From assembly GCA_030267965.1 (NCBI GenBank), contig BRYA01000455.1, forward strand, positions 1 to 44,745: 44,745 bases of DNA. The letters are read 5' to 3'. Both the position numbers and the translations under genes were made by a program. This stretch comes from Triparma columacea. Taxonomy: Eukaryota; Sar; Bolidophyceae; Parmales; Triparmaceae. Shown here in pieces: positions 9,549-21,725 of this stretch; position 1 is the first letter of the stretch; each line of letters opens with the position of its first letter. Under the pieces are notes generated by a model. The model made no database searches. It saw only the letters and a list, made by a program, of their open reading frames with translations, and had not been told where the DNA came from.

Positions 9549-12500
9549 ATGGGAATCCCCAAGCTCTGGAAGAAGATCGAGTCGATTTGTGAGAAGGATG
9601 TAAAGTTGTCGTCGTTTAAAGGCAAGAGAGTGGCCCTTGATTTCTCCATCATCATCCATACGGCTGCATATGGTTTCACTTCTTCGAAGCAAAATTACAA
9701 TCTCCTAACCAACCATGGTCGCATGATTGACGCTGCGAAGGACAAGGAGGAACTTGAGAGAGAGGAGAAGGAACGCATCGACCAGTACATCGCACAGTGC
9801 GTGGATCACGCCCTGGAGAAGGTCTACCATATGATCCAGCAGGGGGTTGAGCTTCTTGTTGTCCTTGATGGAACGACGCCTCCCATCAAGCGGCTGACGA
9901 CGGCAGGTAGGAGGGAGAGGCAAGAGAACGCCACGTCATACCTGAACAAGGACGATTCCGAGGAGGTGGTCTCGTCTACGATCCCTCTTCCATCTTTCGA
10001 GGAGTTTGCCAACTCTCAGTCTAGTCTTCAGGAGCTTGACGACATGGCGAACGACGGAAAGACAACGCTGGACGATGGCGGCCCTTCGATGACCTTTTCT
10101 GATCACAGGGATGGAGGGGCCCCCGTCTTCGAATACATCGTGGGAGACGAGGATAGGAAGAAAAAGTTTCAGGCCCTCCGCAAGGCTGGGGCGACTCCGG
10201 TGGAATTCGCGCAGATCAAGCACAAACTCATTAACAAGTTCCGCGCACTGAAAATTCCCTTCCTTGTATCTCCCTACGAAGCCGACTCCCAGCTTGCATA
10301 CTTGGCGAACACTTTCGTCTCTGAGGTGAGAATGGAGGACAAGTTTGCCAATGACTCTGTGCCCAGATATACCACTGACGCCTCCTTCGCCCGTTGCTTC
10401 GCTCCTCGCCGCTCATTGCCTCCTCTCAGGAGAAGAAGGACCTTGGGAGGCTTGTCGATCTCGTAATTTCATCTGACTCTGACTGCATCCCTCTTGGGAT
10501 TCCTAAGGTTCTCGCAAAGATTCAGATTGATCACAAGGAGGACAACTGCTTGGGCCTCCTCTACGAAAAGGCTGATATTCACAATTTGCCTAGTGACTAC
10601 AACTTGAAGGACCTCACTGAGGGTGCCATCGCCTGCGCGTGCATTTTGAGCGGATGCGACTACTTGAAGAACTTGCCTCAAATGGGGATCGTCAAGGCTC
10701 GCCATATTGTCGAGAAGAGTTTCCGGCCTTGGCTTGAGGCGAAAGATAGGTGAGATGAGAAGTTATTCGGGTAGCACAAAGTGGTGCGCAATAATTCCCA
10801 CCCGCTCATTGTCGCTTTGCTCCATCGCAGGTCCTCCCTTCCCGCCCCTTTAGCAACCCTCCACCACAACCTCTCTGTCACCTCCATGATGGCGAGGCTC
10901 CCGCCGTTTGAGAGGCGCGTCTTCTGGAACGGATTTCTACGCGCACTGCTCATGTTCCGTCACCCGGTCGTGTTTGATCCTCTCTCTCATCAGCACATCA
11001 TTGTCGACAAGGAAGATCCAGAGCTAACATGCTACGAGCCCTACGCTGAGATGGTCGATAATGACGAAATCGTTCAGGCCATTTGCGGGGATATGCTCCC
11101 CAATGCGATTGCGAGGGGAATAGGTGAAGCCTGGATAAATCCCAAGAGACTCACGCTCTATAAGGACGACATGTTCGGGGAGTTCGTTGATGGTGACACC
11201 CCGGAGGATATCAAGAAGGGGTATGACGAGTGGGTTGCCGAGGGGGGTCTCGAAAAGGTACTAAAAGTCAGGAAGGAGAGGAGCGACAAAAGGGAGGCCG
11301 AACTTCAGAAGATTATAAAACAAGGTGAGAATAAAATGGACATGTTGGGGATGGGGTGCCAAAAAAACAACAACACGACTTATTAGTGATCTCTTCTCTC
11401 TTCCGCTTTGTTTGTTGCAGGCGAAGAGGACGAGAGGCGGGAACTAGAAGAATATCAAAAGGGGGAAGATGAGAGAGAGAAGAAGAGAAGGAAAGAGAAT
11501 GGGGGCGATGTGATCAGGAAGAAGAAGAAGATTTACGTTTACACCAACAAGGAGCTAGAAATTAAGGGGAGGTTTATCAAGCTCTACGAGAAGTTCGCTC
11601 CGGAAAAGGTGAGGAGGATGGGACAAGATAATAGATATTTGTTTCCTAATCCACATCCCAACTACCTGTACGACAATTCTAACCCCTTAATGCTCGTTGC
11701 AGCTCCCCAAGGTGGACAAGATCATGAACAAGTACAAGGAAAACCTGTATGAGGCCATTGAGGCCGCTGAGGAGAAGTACGGGTTTGTGTCTGCCTCGTC
11801 CCCGCTGAAGAAACGGAAGGATGGGGGCCAAGTCAAGACCCTGAAGTCCAAGAGCCCGAAGAAGAGCCTGAAACAGAACCTAGGAGAAGCTGTCCCAAAA
11901 CTTCCTGCCGAGAAATTCCCCGCCGAGAAGCCTTCCGTCCAGAAGCCTCCTGCTCCTCAGGACCTTGACGATTCCACGGACGATGAGGTTGACGAACTGA
12001 ATGTTTCGCTGGATAGGTTCAGCCCCACGAAGGGGATCATGTTGCCCGTCAAGCCTTCGGCTCCTCCCACGTCAACCATAAAGCACGACTTACTCTCTCC
12101 CTCAGATGAATTCGACAAGGAAAACACACCAGACGAGCTATCACCCATACCAACTCCACCCGCCAAGCTCGTCTCGCTCAGCGACGCCAATAGTTTCCCG
12201 AAACCGGGGTGGTCGCGCCCTGATGCTTCATCGGCCAAGATTAGCAAGGTCGCCGCCGGAGACGATGATTGGTTGAGCAGCAGTGACGAGGAGGCCGCAC
12301 CGGCCTGCCAACCCTCAATCGAAGCGTCGCTGCTTCATGCGGCGCAGAAGTCTGACTCGGAGTCAGACTCGGACGATAGCAACCCTGCCCTCTTGCTTGG
12401 ACGCAAGAAGAAGAGCACAGAGAAGCCTCCCAGGGAGATGTTGCTTCCCATGGATGCCACGACTGTCGCCAAGGAAGTGGGTAAGAACGCGAGGAAAGAT

Positions 12501-12931
12501 GAGGGTTGGATGAAGAACGACAAGACGGTAAAAAGGTCCAAGGTGATTACAACTCAATCTTATTCCGCTGGCCAAAAAAATAAGGGGAAGTCGCGCTCTG
12601 GCAAGCGGCGGAAATTGGAATGGAGTTACGAGATGGAGGAATTGCTAGTCAAGGGATATAAGAAGCATGAACATCTCCACCAGCAGAGGCAGAAGGTGAG
12701 GTGGAGCTAGGACTTAAGTTATCGGAAATAATGGGGTTGGTGGAGTAGATTAAACTTCTCAGTTATAGCTAACCTCCCCCTCACTTCGCTTCGCAGGGAG
12801 CTACACCTGGACGACGCCAGGGACGAACTGCACTTGTCAGGGCCATCCTGTCAGATCCGGAATTCGCGCATGAGTTTCGTGAAGTTAGTGAGGAGCAGAT
12901 GAAAAACAAATTCAGGAACATGAACAAATGA
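9549..12931 (+). CDS. EXO1-like XPG/FEN-family nuclease with C-terminal Myb/SANT-like segment
   Basis: Six exons, all phase-consistent: 9549-10325, 10430-10749, 10831-11324, 11421-11608, 11703-12695, 12797-12931; product 968 aa. The N-domain starts MGIPKLW. The metal-binding acidic residues of the family are all visible: D31 (VALDFS), D107 (VVLDGTTPP), E244/D246 (SPYEADSQLAYL), D275/D277 (SSDSDCIPLG) and D336 (SGCDYLKNLP). The SPYEAD and SGCDYL motifs match EXO1 better than FEN1, XPG or GEN1. A loop of about 80 residues is inserted between the D107 and E244 blocks. A Lys/Ser/Pro-rich disordered region fills about 600-880. Residues about 898-965 (W-S-Y-E-M-E-E-L-L ... M-K-N-K-F-R-N-M) look like a Myb/SANT fold. 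Predicted role: 5'-3' exonuclease/flap nuclease in mismatch repair, recombination or telomere processing, nuclear. Convergent with importin-5, 113 bases apart. Confidence 0.85.
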
Positions 12932-13044
12932 ACCAGACAGTGCTCGTGGTGGTCGCGGGAGCTATCGCGGGAAAGGGTTTTGGCGTAATTTTTAGGCGAG
13001 TGTTGAATAGCACCAATTGGTTTTTTTGTCTAATTTGGCGTTAT

Positions 13045-16000
13045 TCAAAGAGAGCGAATGCCCAATTCGTTGAGCGCAGATGAAGCCTCGTGCTGGGCGG
13101 TCCGAAATATCTTCGATGATTCGGGAGCTTGATTTACAATGGCAAGCAATTTGTGTTTCATTTCATCGTCGGCCAGCGCTGGCACGTTGGTGGCAATGAT
13201 GTGGGAGGCTTCTACTGCGACTTTGCATAGCTCTGGGTCCGCTGGGTCTAAGCAGACTTTCAGTAAGGGTACGAACTCCGTTAGAAATGACTGTTTGAGG
13301 CCCACGTCTGGACTTGGAATGATACTGTTTTCGAGGAGATCGGCTAAAATATTCAGAGAGAAGCGTCGTTGAACCGCAGAGAAGTGGGGGTTTGTGTACT
13401 CTAGGGCTGCAGGGATTAGTTCCGACTTGATGGAGGAGAGGGAGAGGAGGACAGAAGAGTGCATTTCAATAATCCTCGAAAAGAGTGTGGCGATGAGGGA
13501 TATGAGTTCAGAGTCATCAGCGTCCGCACAGCGATCTACCTCTGCTGCATGGTTGTCGTAGTCTCCCATGGCCGTGCTACACTTTGCCTCGGCGACACGG
13601 ACGGCAATCCTCTGAAGGGTCTCGTCGAAGGTGCTCATCAACACACTGCGGGGAGGAGCGATGCGTTGTTGCGTGAGTTAGTGTCTAGATAGCAAAACTG
13701 TGTTGAGACCCGCTCCTCTTTCATCCTTCATTTTTACCTTGTCAAAGAGTCCACTTGCTGTGCCGTGAGAGTAACTGAGCTCTCAGTGAGGTTTAGATCA
13801 AGGTCGGTAACATCCGTCTCGTAGTCACCGAGGGATATCGTACTATAGTCGAAGGCCGCGTAAACAAGGGCATGCTGTATTGCATTCACGGTGCAAGACA
13901 CGGTCTCAACGCTTCCGTCCTGATTTTCCCAATTCTGTAAGATCAGAACGGCACTCTGCAGAAAAATTTCCAGAATCGTCCTAACACCTTGTCGCTGATT
14001 TGATCGGGCGACGCATCGAACCAACTCTGAAAACGTCGTTATGGAGTAGGCCACTAGGTCGTCGTGAAATGAAGAATTGATGATCTGCGTGAGGGCTGCG
14101 TTGGGTGATGCGTGAGAATTATGCGACGAGGGTGTGTGCGCGTCTGTGGGCATAGTATTACTTACCTTTGGAAGTTGCTTCCACGTATGGGTACATGTGG
14201 TGTTGGAGGGACTCGCAGAGGAAGAGAGTAGTATGAACGGCGGCCGCCTGCGAGGTAAGTGAGAGGGTTTGGGTGAGAGATATTTCGTTGTGGTGCTGTA
14301 AGTGCTGTTAGTTCTCACCTGTTCCTCAAGAGCGGGAGTGCTGATAGTTATCCTGGATCCATTGCGGTTTGTAATCGTTGACACATTGTAATCTGAATTC
14401 TGATCTTCGTCTTCGTCTTCATATTCGTCTTCGTCATAGAATTCGTCGTCATAATCCTCGTTGTACCTATCTTTCGCGTCCGGTGCTTGACCAGTTTCGA
14501 CATCGAGGCTGCGATGAGCGGAGAAGGAGAGACGGACGAAGCGAGTCGTGGAAAGATTTTTAGGAAAATGTGTCGTGTTGCTAATGGTGATAGTGGGTTT
14601 CGGGGCTTGCATTATACATTGCCGGAATGGAATGCGCCTTACTACTCGCTCGCCCAAAAGGTTTAAAGTACGATGTGCCTTACTCCAAAACTCTTTCGGT
14701 CGACGCTTCGCTCCTCCCCGGCTCTTCGATCAAACTCACCTCATGCAGCGGATCAACTCGGGCATTATCAATGGCAGGTAGGGGGTAAATGCCAGCTTTG
14801 CAGTGTTGGCAATTCGCGTCCAACACTTGATGAGGTATGTTCGGAAAGGGTCGTCAGGGGCGATGATGGTGAGATCGAAAGAGGCTGTGGCACTCATGAC
14901 AGCAGTCATATCGTCGGCGCAGATTGATTTGTCTGAAACGGCGACAAAGAGAAGTGACAGCGCTTCGAGAGCTTTGCCACGGAGAAGGTATGTCTCGGGG
15001 GTGATGGCAGAGGAGACAGAAAGAGAGGCGAGAACATTCTTCAAGATTGGTGCGATGGCGGGGTAGTACGAATCGAAGTTGGAGCGACTGGACGAAGCGA
15101 CGGAGGCAATGCCCGTGACTGCGTACTCGACAACCATGATTGGTCCCTCGCTGACCGCTGTCACGAGACGGCCGAGAATCGAATCTAGGTAGGAGTTCGC
15201 GATCGATGCAGGAGTTAGTTCTATGAAGGTGGAGAGGGCGCCAATTGCGGCAGCTCTGATGCGGGCGGCGGGGGAGTTCGCCTTCGAGGTGTGGTGAAGG
15301 AGGGCTGTAATAATTTGCTTGTGATGCGTTTCCTGGATCCTCGGTGTAAAAGATTCGGACATGACGGCGATGCACTCGATAGCAGCAAAGGTAACTTGTG
15401 GGGAAGGGTTGAGGGGGGACGTTGGGCAGAAGAATGGTAAGGTGGCAGAGATTGCCTGAGCCAGGATGGAGGAGCGAGGAGCGAATGGAATTAGATTGAG
15501 GCTCCCGTCGCCATGCCTGCTTACTTATCAGCCGTTCTCACCTGCTCGCGAGTATGTGCGTCGGTCATGTAGTGCGAGGTGCAGGATAAGGAGCAAAGCG
15601 CGGCGTGGTGGTGGACGGGAGAGGGTGTGTTGAGGAGGGTGTGTATTCTAGAAAAGGTGGAGGGGATCATCGTCGAAGCAGAGAGGGCAGTGATGGAGCG
15701 GGCAAGGGCATCTGCGACGATTGCGGCGAGCCATGGAAAGGGTTACGTGCGTCGTTAGTGTTTCTTTTTCACGTTCTTCATGTGGCACTGCTGATTTCTC
15801 ACCTCGCCCTATCTCAGCGTGATCTATGTCTATCGCGTCAAAGGTGTGGGATTCTGCTGCAACCCACTCCTCGGTTGTCTCGTCCGCGCATGGCTCGAGC
15901 AAGAACGTAAAGCAGGAATTTAGGAGGAGGTCTGAGAAGGAGGCAGGAGGGTTGGAGGGGAGGGAGAGCGAGCGACAGAAGGAGGGGTTGCACTCTGCCA

Positions 16001-17349
16001 TAGTGAGGACCATCTCAAGGGCGAGCTGTCGGACAGGGTCGAGGTCTTGGTCGGGTGGAGAGGGAGGCCTGATGACAATAAAGCACATTTGGGAGATTGC
16101 AGGAAGATGTTGAAGGGCGATTGGGAAACAGCAAGACACGAACTCAATGAGGTTCTCGAGGAGCGTGACAGAGAGCTCGTGATGGTCTGGCGTGGTGTGG
16201 AGTTTCGTGAGGTGGGCTTGGGACGTCGCAATCAGAGTGGAAAGGAGAGGGGAGAAGAACGATCGTAGCTCGTCTGTGGGAAGCATCTGAAATAGAGAGT
16301 TGGTGGCTCGAACGGCTGCGGCAAGAAGAGCGAAGCGAGGGCCGAAAGGTTGCATTAGTGCTCAGAATAATTCGTAATCGTTCTTATTTTCATTCTTCTT
16401 CTCACCTTCCCTGCGCACGGGAAAATGAGGGTCATTCAAAGCAGATGTCAGGATGACAAGGCAGGAGGACTGCATTTGAACCTGAAAGTCAGCGTGGAAC
16501 TTAGACGTGGGGTTCGACGAAAGGTGGGATGCTGCGGTGGTGGGGGAGATAAGTGAAAGAAAAATGAAGAGCCGAGCGAAAAAGAAAAGATTGAAATGGG
16601 CCAATGTCACCGTCTCGCTCCTCCTCGTCGTCGTCGACCCCATTCTCACCTATACCCTCTAGTATTCCAGACCCGAGCGCGTGCATTGCAGCTAGACGAG
16701 ACACTGGGGGCGAAGTTGGAGTCAATAGGGTTGAGGAGAGAGTGGAGAGAAGGTCAGGGTAGGAGGACATGGCCGACGGGAGGTCTTCGGCCTCGCTTAT
16801 CAGAGATTTTCCGATACAACCAACCGCAACAGCGCAGGCCTTGAGCGCCAAGGAAGACGTCTGGGGAGGACAACGGCTCAAATACTGTAGCAGAAAAGAC
16901 TGCAGAGAGGATTGCATAGGTTCTGGAGCGGAATCAAATATCTACGAGGGTAGGTTGTGAGTTCAGGGGGATCAGTGGGTGGTGATGAGAGGGGGGTGGA
17001 GGACGAACATCTCCTTTGTTTAGCTGAGCGTCAATTTCATCAACATTTACTATGAACCCACCTGGTACTCGCGATCCTCTGAGGGCATGTAAGTCCACTT
17101 CATCAACTTCTGACGAAACAACAAAAAGACCATCTGATGAGACGCAAACACGCCAGAGGGACCATTTGCAGGGGACGCCAGCATCGCTGGAGCTGCCTCA
17201 TCCAAAGCTTGGAGCGCCTGAACCAGGGTTGTGATGAAAGTCTCTGGCGTCTTCAGGAGTTCCTTGAGGTAAGACTCAGCTTGCGAGCGTGTGGTCGAAT
17301 CAGCAGACGATAGCGAAGCAACAAACTGAAAACATGCATTGTGAGACAT
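13045..17349 (-). CDS. IPO5: Importin-5 (karyopherin beta-3 / Kap121 type)
   Basis: Ten exons with agreeing phases: 17062-17349, 16650-16941, 16406-16531, 15803-16315, 15542-15711, 14740-15455, 14319-14508, 14166-14247, 13738-14095, 13045-13645; 1111 aa, close to the family's roughly 1100. It is HEAT-repeat throughout. Family landmarks: LF-RQ-K near residue 85, VRQLALEMVLTMAE, the acidic TEEWVAAE...AIDIDHAEIG loop that precedes the conserved Ala-Leu-Arg helix, SFTPRIQ, LLRGKALEALSLL, DDPFRTYLIKCWTRI and FTPYLPLIMPELI. An Asp/Glu stretch (DYDDEFYDEDEYEDEDED) precedes ITISTPALEEQ. The product carries ribosomal-protein and other cargoes into the nucleus with RanGTP. The start ATG at 17349 is the first in frame, but CATGTTTTCAG just inside it could instead be an acceptor, leaving an undetected upstream exon. 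Confidence 0.9.
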
Positions 17350-17968
17350 GAGTTAGCTTTCAAGAATAACCGTGGGGGGGGGGGTAGGTTGGAAAGTAAT
17401 GTGTTTTTGAAGGTTTGGGGTACGTTGAGAAGAGAGACGGGTGGTAAAGCTGACAGCAGCAGCAATTATACTGTAAAGGGTTGGTTTTCGTGCACTGTGT
17501 CGGCTGCAGGCCTGTCCAAAGCTGCGAAAATGAAATATCAAATTTTTTAGCGATTTGATTTTCACTATTTCAAATTCAAATTTTACTTCTATGAGTTTTT
17601 AATCATCCATAAAGCCCTAAAAGAATGAAATTTTTTAAGAAATCAAGATATGATTTTGAAATTATTTCAAAAAGATAATTGTTTTACGAATATACAACTT
17701 TGCATTTTTATATGATCCAAATACATATAAAGAGAGGTATAATAAATATTAAAAAAATTACAGTACGATATCAAATTATATTTATTTGTAACTAGTTATT
17801 AGGTCGTTGATTTCACAATAATACACAATTTATCATATTTATACCTAAAAATGTATTTAAATAATTTTTTGAGTCCATTAAAGCCGCCAAAATTTTCGCA
17901 CATTTTTGTCAACCAACTTTTACCGATTTTGAAGCACTCGCGCATCTTATAAAGCCTTTTGCGCTTCT
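17350..17968. other. AT-rich divergent intergenic region
   Basis: 619 bases between importin-5 (-) and the PGAP4-like gene (+). From 17530 to 17900 it is strongly AT-rich (runs of A/T, ATTTAAATAATTTTTTG and similar), unlike the surrounding coding DNA, and has no open frame of note. It presumably holds both promoters. There is a poly-G run at 17373-17382. Confidence 0.6.
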
Positions 17969-19936
17969 ATGGGGTCGTTGTTGCCTAGTGTTTCTCCAGG
18001 TTGCCGCTTTATTTTATGGGTCGTTGCGTTCCACATAGTTTATCACATGGTCCTGCAACATCTATGCCGCACAATCCCACATAGCCTGTTTTACGCCCCA
18101 AGTATGGCTCAAGTCGAGCAACGGACAGAGGCTCGGATAAAGTATGCCGAGAGGGTAATGAAGAGGGCTTCCCACGGGAACGATGGTCCTTCTGATTCTG
18201 GTTCTGATTCTGGTTCTGTGTCTGGAGTGGAAGAGGATGGGGGTTGCGAGAGGAAGTTTTGTATTGGCCTTGTGGGGACGGAGGTCAGGCTGGAGTATTC
18301 TTACATGCTTGCGGCTGTGGGAAGTTTGACGGGGCTCGGCGGTGTTGGGTCTGACTGCCGAACAGACAAAATTTTCGTTCAAGTGAGGGGAAAACCTAGT
18401 GAGCAGGGGGGAGGTGAGAAGAGAGGGAGCGATTTGGTGTTGGTGTGGGATGGGGCGGGTTGGGTGGTGTGAAGATATTGTCGCGCTTGCTAAGTTTTTC
18501 TTCTTTGTTGCTATCCCCAAGGCCCGTCTAACCCTCTCCCCTCGCTACAGATAAAACCGTATCCTTATCCTCTCATGAGAATCGTGACATCCAGATGATG
18601 ATCGATGCCGGGATCGAAGTGGATTACCATACCCCCTCCTTTGATCCCGGGGAGGGTTACTTCAACGCTGAGGGCAAAAGGGTTTACATGGCCGACTCCT
18701 CCATGCACGCCCACAAGAAGTGGTTCGGGAACGAGAGCACGGACTACCAGAGGTGAGGCGGAGAGCCCATGCGTAAACGTTACTGCAAACGATGCCACCA
18801 ACGCTACCGTCCAAGTCGCCGTCGATGCAACGGGCTCATCTCTAATCACTGCTGATGTTTCTCGTCTCTCAATGAACCCTTTCTCGTGACCTCACTTCGC
18901 TTACCCCTGACCGCCCGTCGCTCGCTCGCAGGGCGCTCGAGAAGTGTTTAGCAGATAGCTCCGCTCGGTATGTAGTTATTGTCGAGGAAGACGTCTGGGC
19001 GACTGAACATTTCATGGACAAGCTGGACAAGGTGGTTGGAGACCTCGAGGGTAAGGAGTGGTCGATACTCAAGCTATTTGTCACGGACTACTGGCAGAAT
19101 TGGGAGCATAAGAAGGGGGATGTGACGATTTTAATTGCAGGGGGCATACTTTTCGCGTTCGTGGCGGAGGTCATCCTGAGGTTTTGCCAGAGGAAGTTTG
19201 GTTGGTTCAGAGTAGAACAGCTTAAGAAGAGGAGCAGTATGAGCAGCCTTGGCATCCAGTTGGAGGTGGAGCGGGGTCTGAGGCATAGAGGTGGGCAGAG
19301 GGTGTGGTGGTGGAGGAGGATTAGGTGAGTGCATTTGAATGACTACGTGAGCTGCTCACATGAACCATCCATATGGGTGTGAAAAAAAGTCATTCCGTCG
19401 CTTCTTCTGGACACAATTAATTGTAACAAACCAATAATGCCGTACAACTAACCTTTCGGGTCGTCGACTCGCTCCTCTCTTATCCCTCCTCCCCCCCCAG
19501 ATGGAAGACGTGGGCTCTCAGGATGTACTTTGTTAGCCTTGGTATTGTCACGATGTACGTGTTGAGCAAGCAGGCCTTGGGCCTCAGCGAGGTCAGCAGG
19601 AAGGGAGTTTATAGGAACGACATGGGGGCGAGCACCTTGGGTATGGCGTACCCTAGGGAGGTGGCCGCCGAGGTCGTGGAGTGGCTGGACAGGCCCGCAG
19701 GGAAGAAGGAGCCTGTGGACGTCAGGGTTATGAAGTATTTGGAAGAGAAGCGGGGGAAGCAGTACGTGGTGGTGCCCTGCCTGCTGGAGCACACGGGCAT
19801 GTTCAGCAGCAGCGCCAGGAAGCAGAAATTCAAAAGCTCGCTTAACGAAGCAATATTCTACAGGGACCACATGAAGCTAGCGAGCCACTTTGACGACGTG
19901 CCCCTTGACAAGCTCTGGGCGATGGAGCCGGTCTGA
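17969..19936 (+). CDS. PGAP4 (TMEM246)-like GPI-GalNAc transferase
   Basis: Four exons, phases consistent: 17969-18413, 18551-18752, 18932-19324, 19501-19936; 491 aa. The N-terminal membrane anchor is at about residues 11-35. The catalytic core contains a nucleotide-sugar/metal motif VVIVEEDVW at about residue 233 and a downstream W-Q-N-W. Two further hydrophobic helices, at about 282-300 (ILIAGGILFAFVAEVIL) and about 350-375, sit inside the glycosyltransferase domain. A transmembrane hairpin interrupting a GT-A fold is the hallmark of PGAP4, which adds GalNAc to the first mannose of GPI anchors in the Golgi. A Ser/Gly/Asp repeat (SDSGSDSGSVSG) lies near residue 80. Followed 112 bases later by the pseudouridine synthase on the same strand. 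Confidence 0.7.
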
Positions 19937-20048
19937 AAATATAGATAGATAGATTGCAGTTTTCATTCAGACAACGTGAACATTTTCTCAGCTCCTATTG
20001 AAGGCGCTTTTCTCACTCCTCACCTCATTATTTCCCTTGGTTTTTTCC

Positions 20049-21261
20049 ATGATTTTCAAAACCTTTCTGGGTATCGCCCTAATTTTACACAGCAGCCTAC
20101 AGTTTCAACCCGCTCAACACCAGCGATGGCTCCCAATTTGTCCCTCCAGATGTCCGAATAGACATACATTGTCCCAACTTCACTCTGCCGACTCCTCTCA
20201 TCATCCTCCAATCAGGCTCAACAAGGCATTCAAGGCAACTCACTCCCGTCGAGAGGCCGATAAACTAATAGCAAGTGGTCGTGTATTGATAAACGGATCA
20301 CTACCGACAGGAGCTGGTGATAAAGTCACCCCATTTGTCGATGAGGTAAATAGTGGGAGGGTAGGGGGGCGGAAATTCAGGTCTCACGTTCTCGGCGTTA
20401 CCAACACAGTCCAATTGTCATCCTCATTTTCCCTCCCTCTCCATCCTCCTTTAATCTAAGTAATCTCTCCCCCACCCCCCCCACCCCCCCTGTTCCCTTC
20501 TTCTCACAGAGCTCTCCCGTCGTGGTATGTCAATGTCCACTCGTTTATACCCCGTCGGTCGTCTCGACAAAGACACCCACGGTATAATCCTAATAACAAA
20601 CGACGGTCGTCTCCCCAACTCTTCCCTCCGTTCCAAATTCAGGAAACAGAAAATCTACGAAGTTACGGTCGACGATGACGTTACAGAGGACGACCTGGAA
20701 CAATTAAGGGATGGTGTTACCATAACAACAACATCACAAAGGGATAGAAAGTCAACTACCCTCACAGCACCAACCCTACCTTGTACAGCATTACGTCTCT
20801 CCGCTCGTTCCTTCACTATAACTATAACAGAAGGTCGTAACAGGCAGATTCGTAAGATGTGCGGCGCGCTTGGGTTAGGTGTAGTGGACTTGAGGAGGGT
20901 TGAGTTCATGGGAATTAAAGGTGACGACCTTAGGGTGGGGGAGTGGAGGGAACTTACTGATAGTGAGATGTTGATTGTTAACAAGGCCGTTCAAGATGGT
21001 GAAGAGGTAACGACAAGGGGGGGGGAGGGGTTAAGGTGTTGGTCTGAGGTTGACGTTATCGAATGGATGGAGAGTGTGGGTTATGGTGCATGCGTGGAGG
21101 CGTTTAAGAAATCGGGTGTAGATGGGGGTAGACTTCTGAACATGGGGACACCTGACCAAGTAGACCACTTGGCGTATCACCTGGAAGATATGGGGGTGGA
21201 GGAAGAGGATAGGGAAGGACTGGAAAGGGCGATTGTTGAACTGTGCGAGGAGGAGGGTTGA
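20049..21261 (+). CDS. RsuA/RluB-type pseudouridine synthase fused to a SAM domain, probably plastid-targeted
   Basis: Two exons in phase 0: 20049-20345 and 20512-21261; 348 aa. The ATG opens a hydrophobic leader (MIFKTFLGIALILHSS) followed by a Pro/Arg/His-rich stretch, suggesting signal plus transit peptide. The S4 RNA-binding motif lies at about 60-95 (IRLNKAF..RREADKLIASGRVLING). The catalytic motif is YPVGRLDKDTHGIILITNDG, with the Asp of GRLD. The family's closing motif EGRNRQIRKM..LGLGVVDLRRV is at about 200-240. The usual Asn-Lys-Pro strand between S4 and GRLD is not seen. Residues about 276-345 (WSEVDVIEWMESVGY...LEDMGVEEEDREGLERAI) look like a SAM domain, unusual in this family. Expected reaction: uridine to pseudouridine in rRNA. 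Acceptor choice is CACAGAG, the only one keeping frame. Confidence 0.8.
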
Positions 21262-21725
21262 ACAAATAGGGAAGGAATGGAGAGTTTTTGAGTAAAGTTG
21301 GGCACGGAGGAGTGTTGAAGTTAGAAGGTTTTTGTATGATGTTATGGTGTATATATTTTGAAAGAGGCATTAGTTCTTTCTTTTGAAAAAGCTCTTATTT
21401 TGCTTGTTATATACCCCCCATCCCCCCCCTTCGTCTCTCTCTCTCTCTTCCCCTCCCCCCCCCCCCCCCTCCCTTCTTTTACAAGTTTAAAAGGTAGCTC
21501 GAGTGTCCCATACATTTTAAAAGTTGCCGACGTGTCTGGTGATATCTTTTTTCTTCCCTCCTCCCATCATTTTCTCCTTCTTAGCCTTTTTCTTTTTCTC
21601 CTCCTTCTTCTTATCCTCCGCCGCCTTAATCGCCGCCGCGATACCTTCCGGTGTGCTCGCCTTAGCCTTCTGTTCCGCCGCTAGGACTTTCTTTATGTCC
21701 CCGACCGAGGAGTGTCCTATAAATT
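21262..21725. other. Convergent spacer with C/T-rich tract and a duplicated gene end
   Basis: 21262-21480 is the spacer after the pseudouridine synthase, ending in pyrimidine runs (poly-C at about 21456-21468). The remainder, about 21490-21725, is a degenerate copy of the 3' end of the neighbouring minus-strand gene, described separately. Confidence 0.7.
21492..21709 (-). pseudogene. Tandem duplicate of the 3' end of the Lys-rich protein gene
   Basis: This copy is offset by 218 bases from 21710-21927. It encodes, in an open frame on the minus strand, a near copy of the neighbour's last 55 or so residues (DIKKVLAAEQKAKASTPEG...DITRHVGNF then stop). The following UTR-like string, AACTTTTAAAAT, is also duplicated. 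A 29-base segment flanked by GGACACTC direct repeats separates it in frame from the gene's own stop. It could be an alternative terminal part, a decayed internal repeat or simply 3' UTR. Confidence 0.65.
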
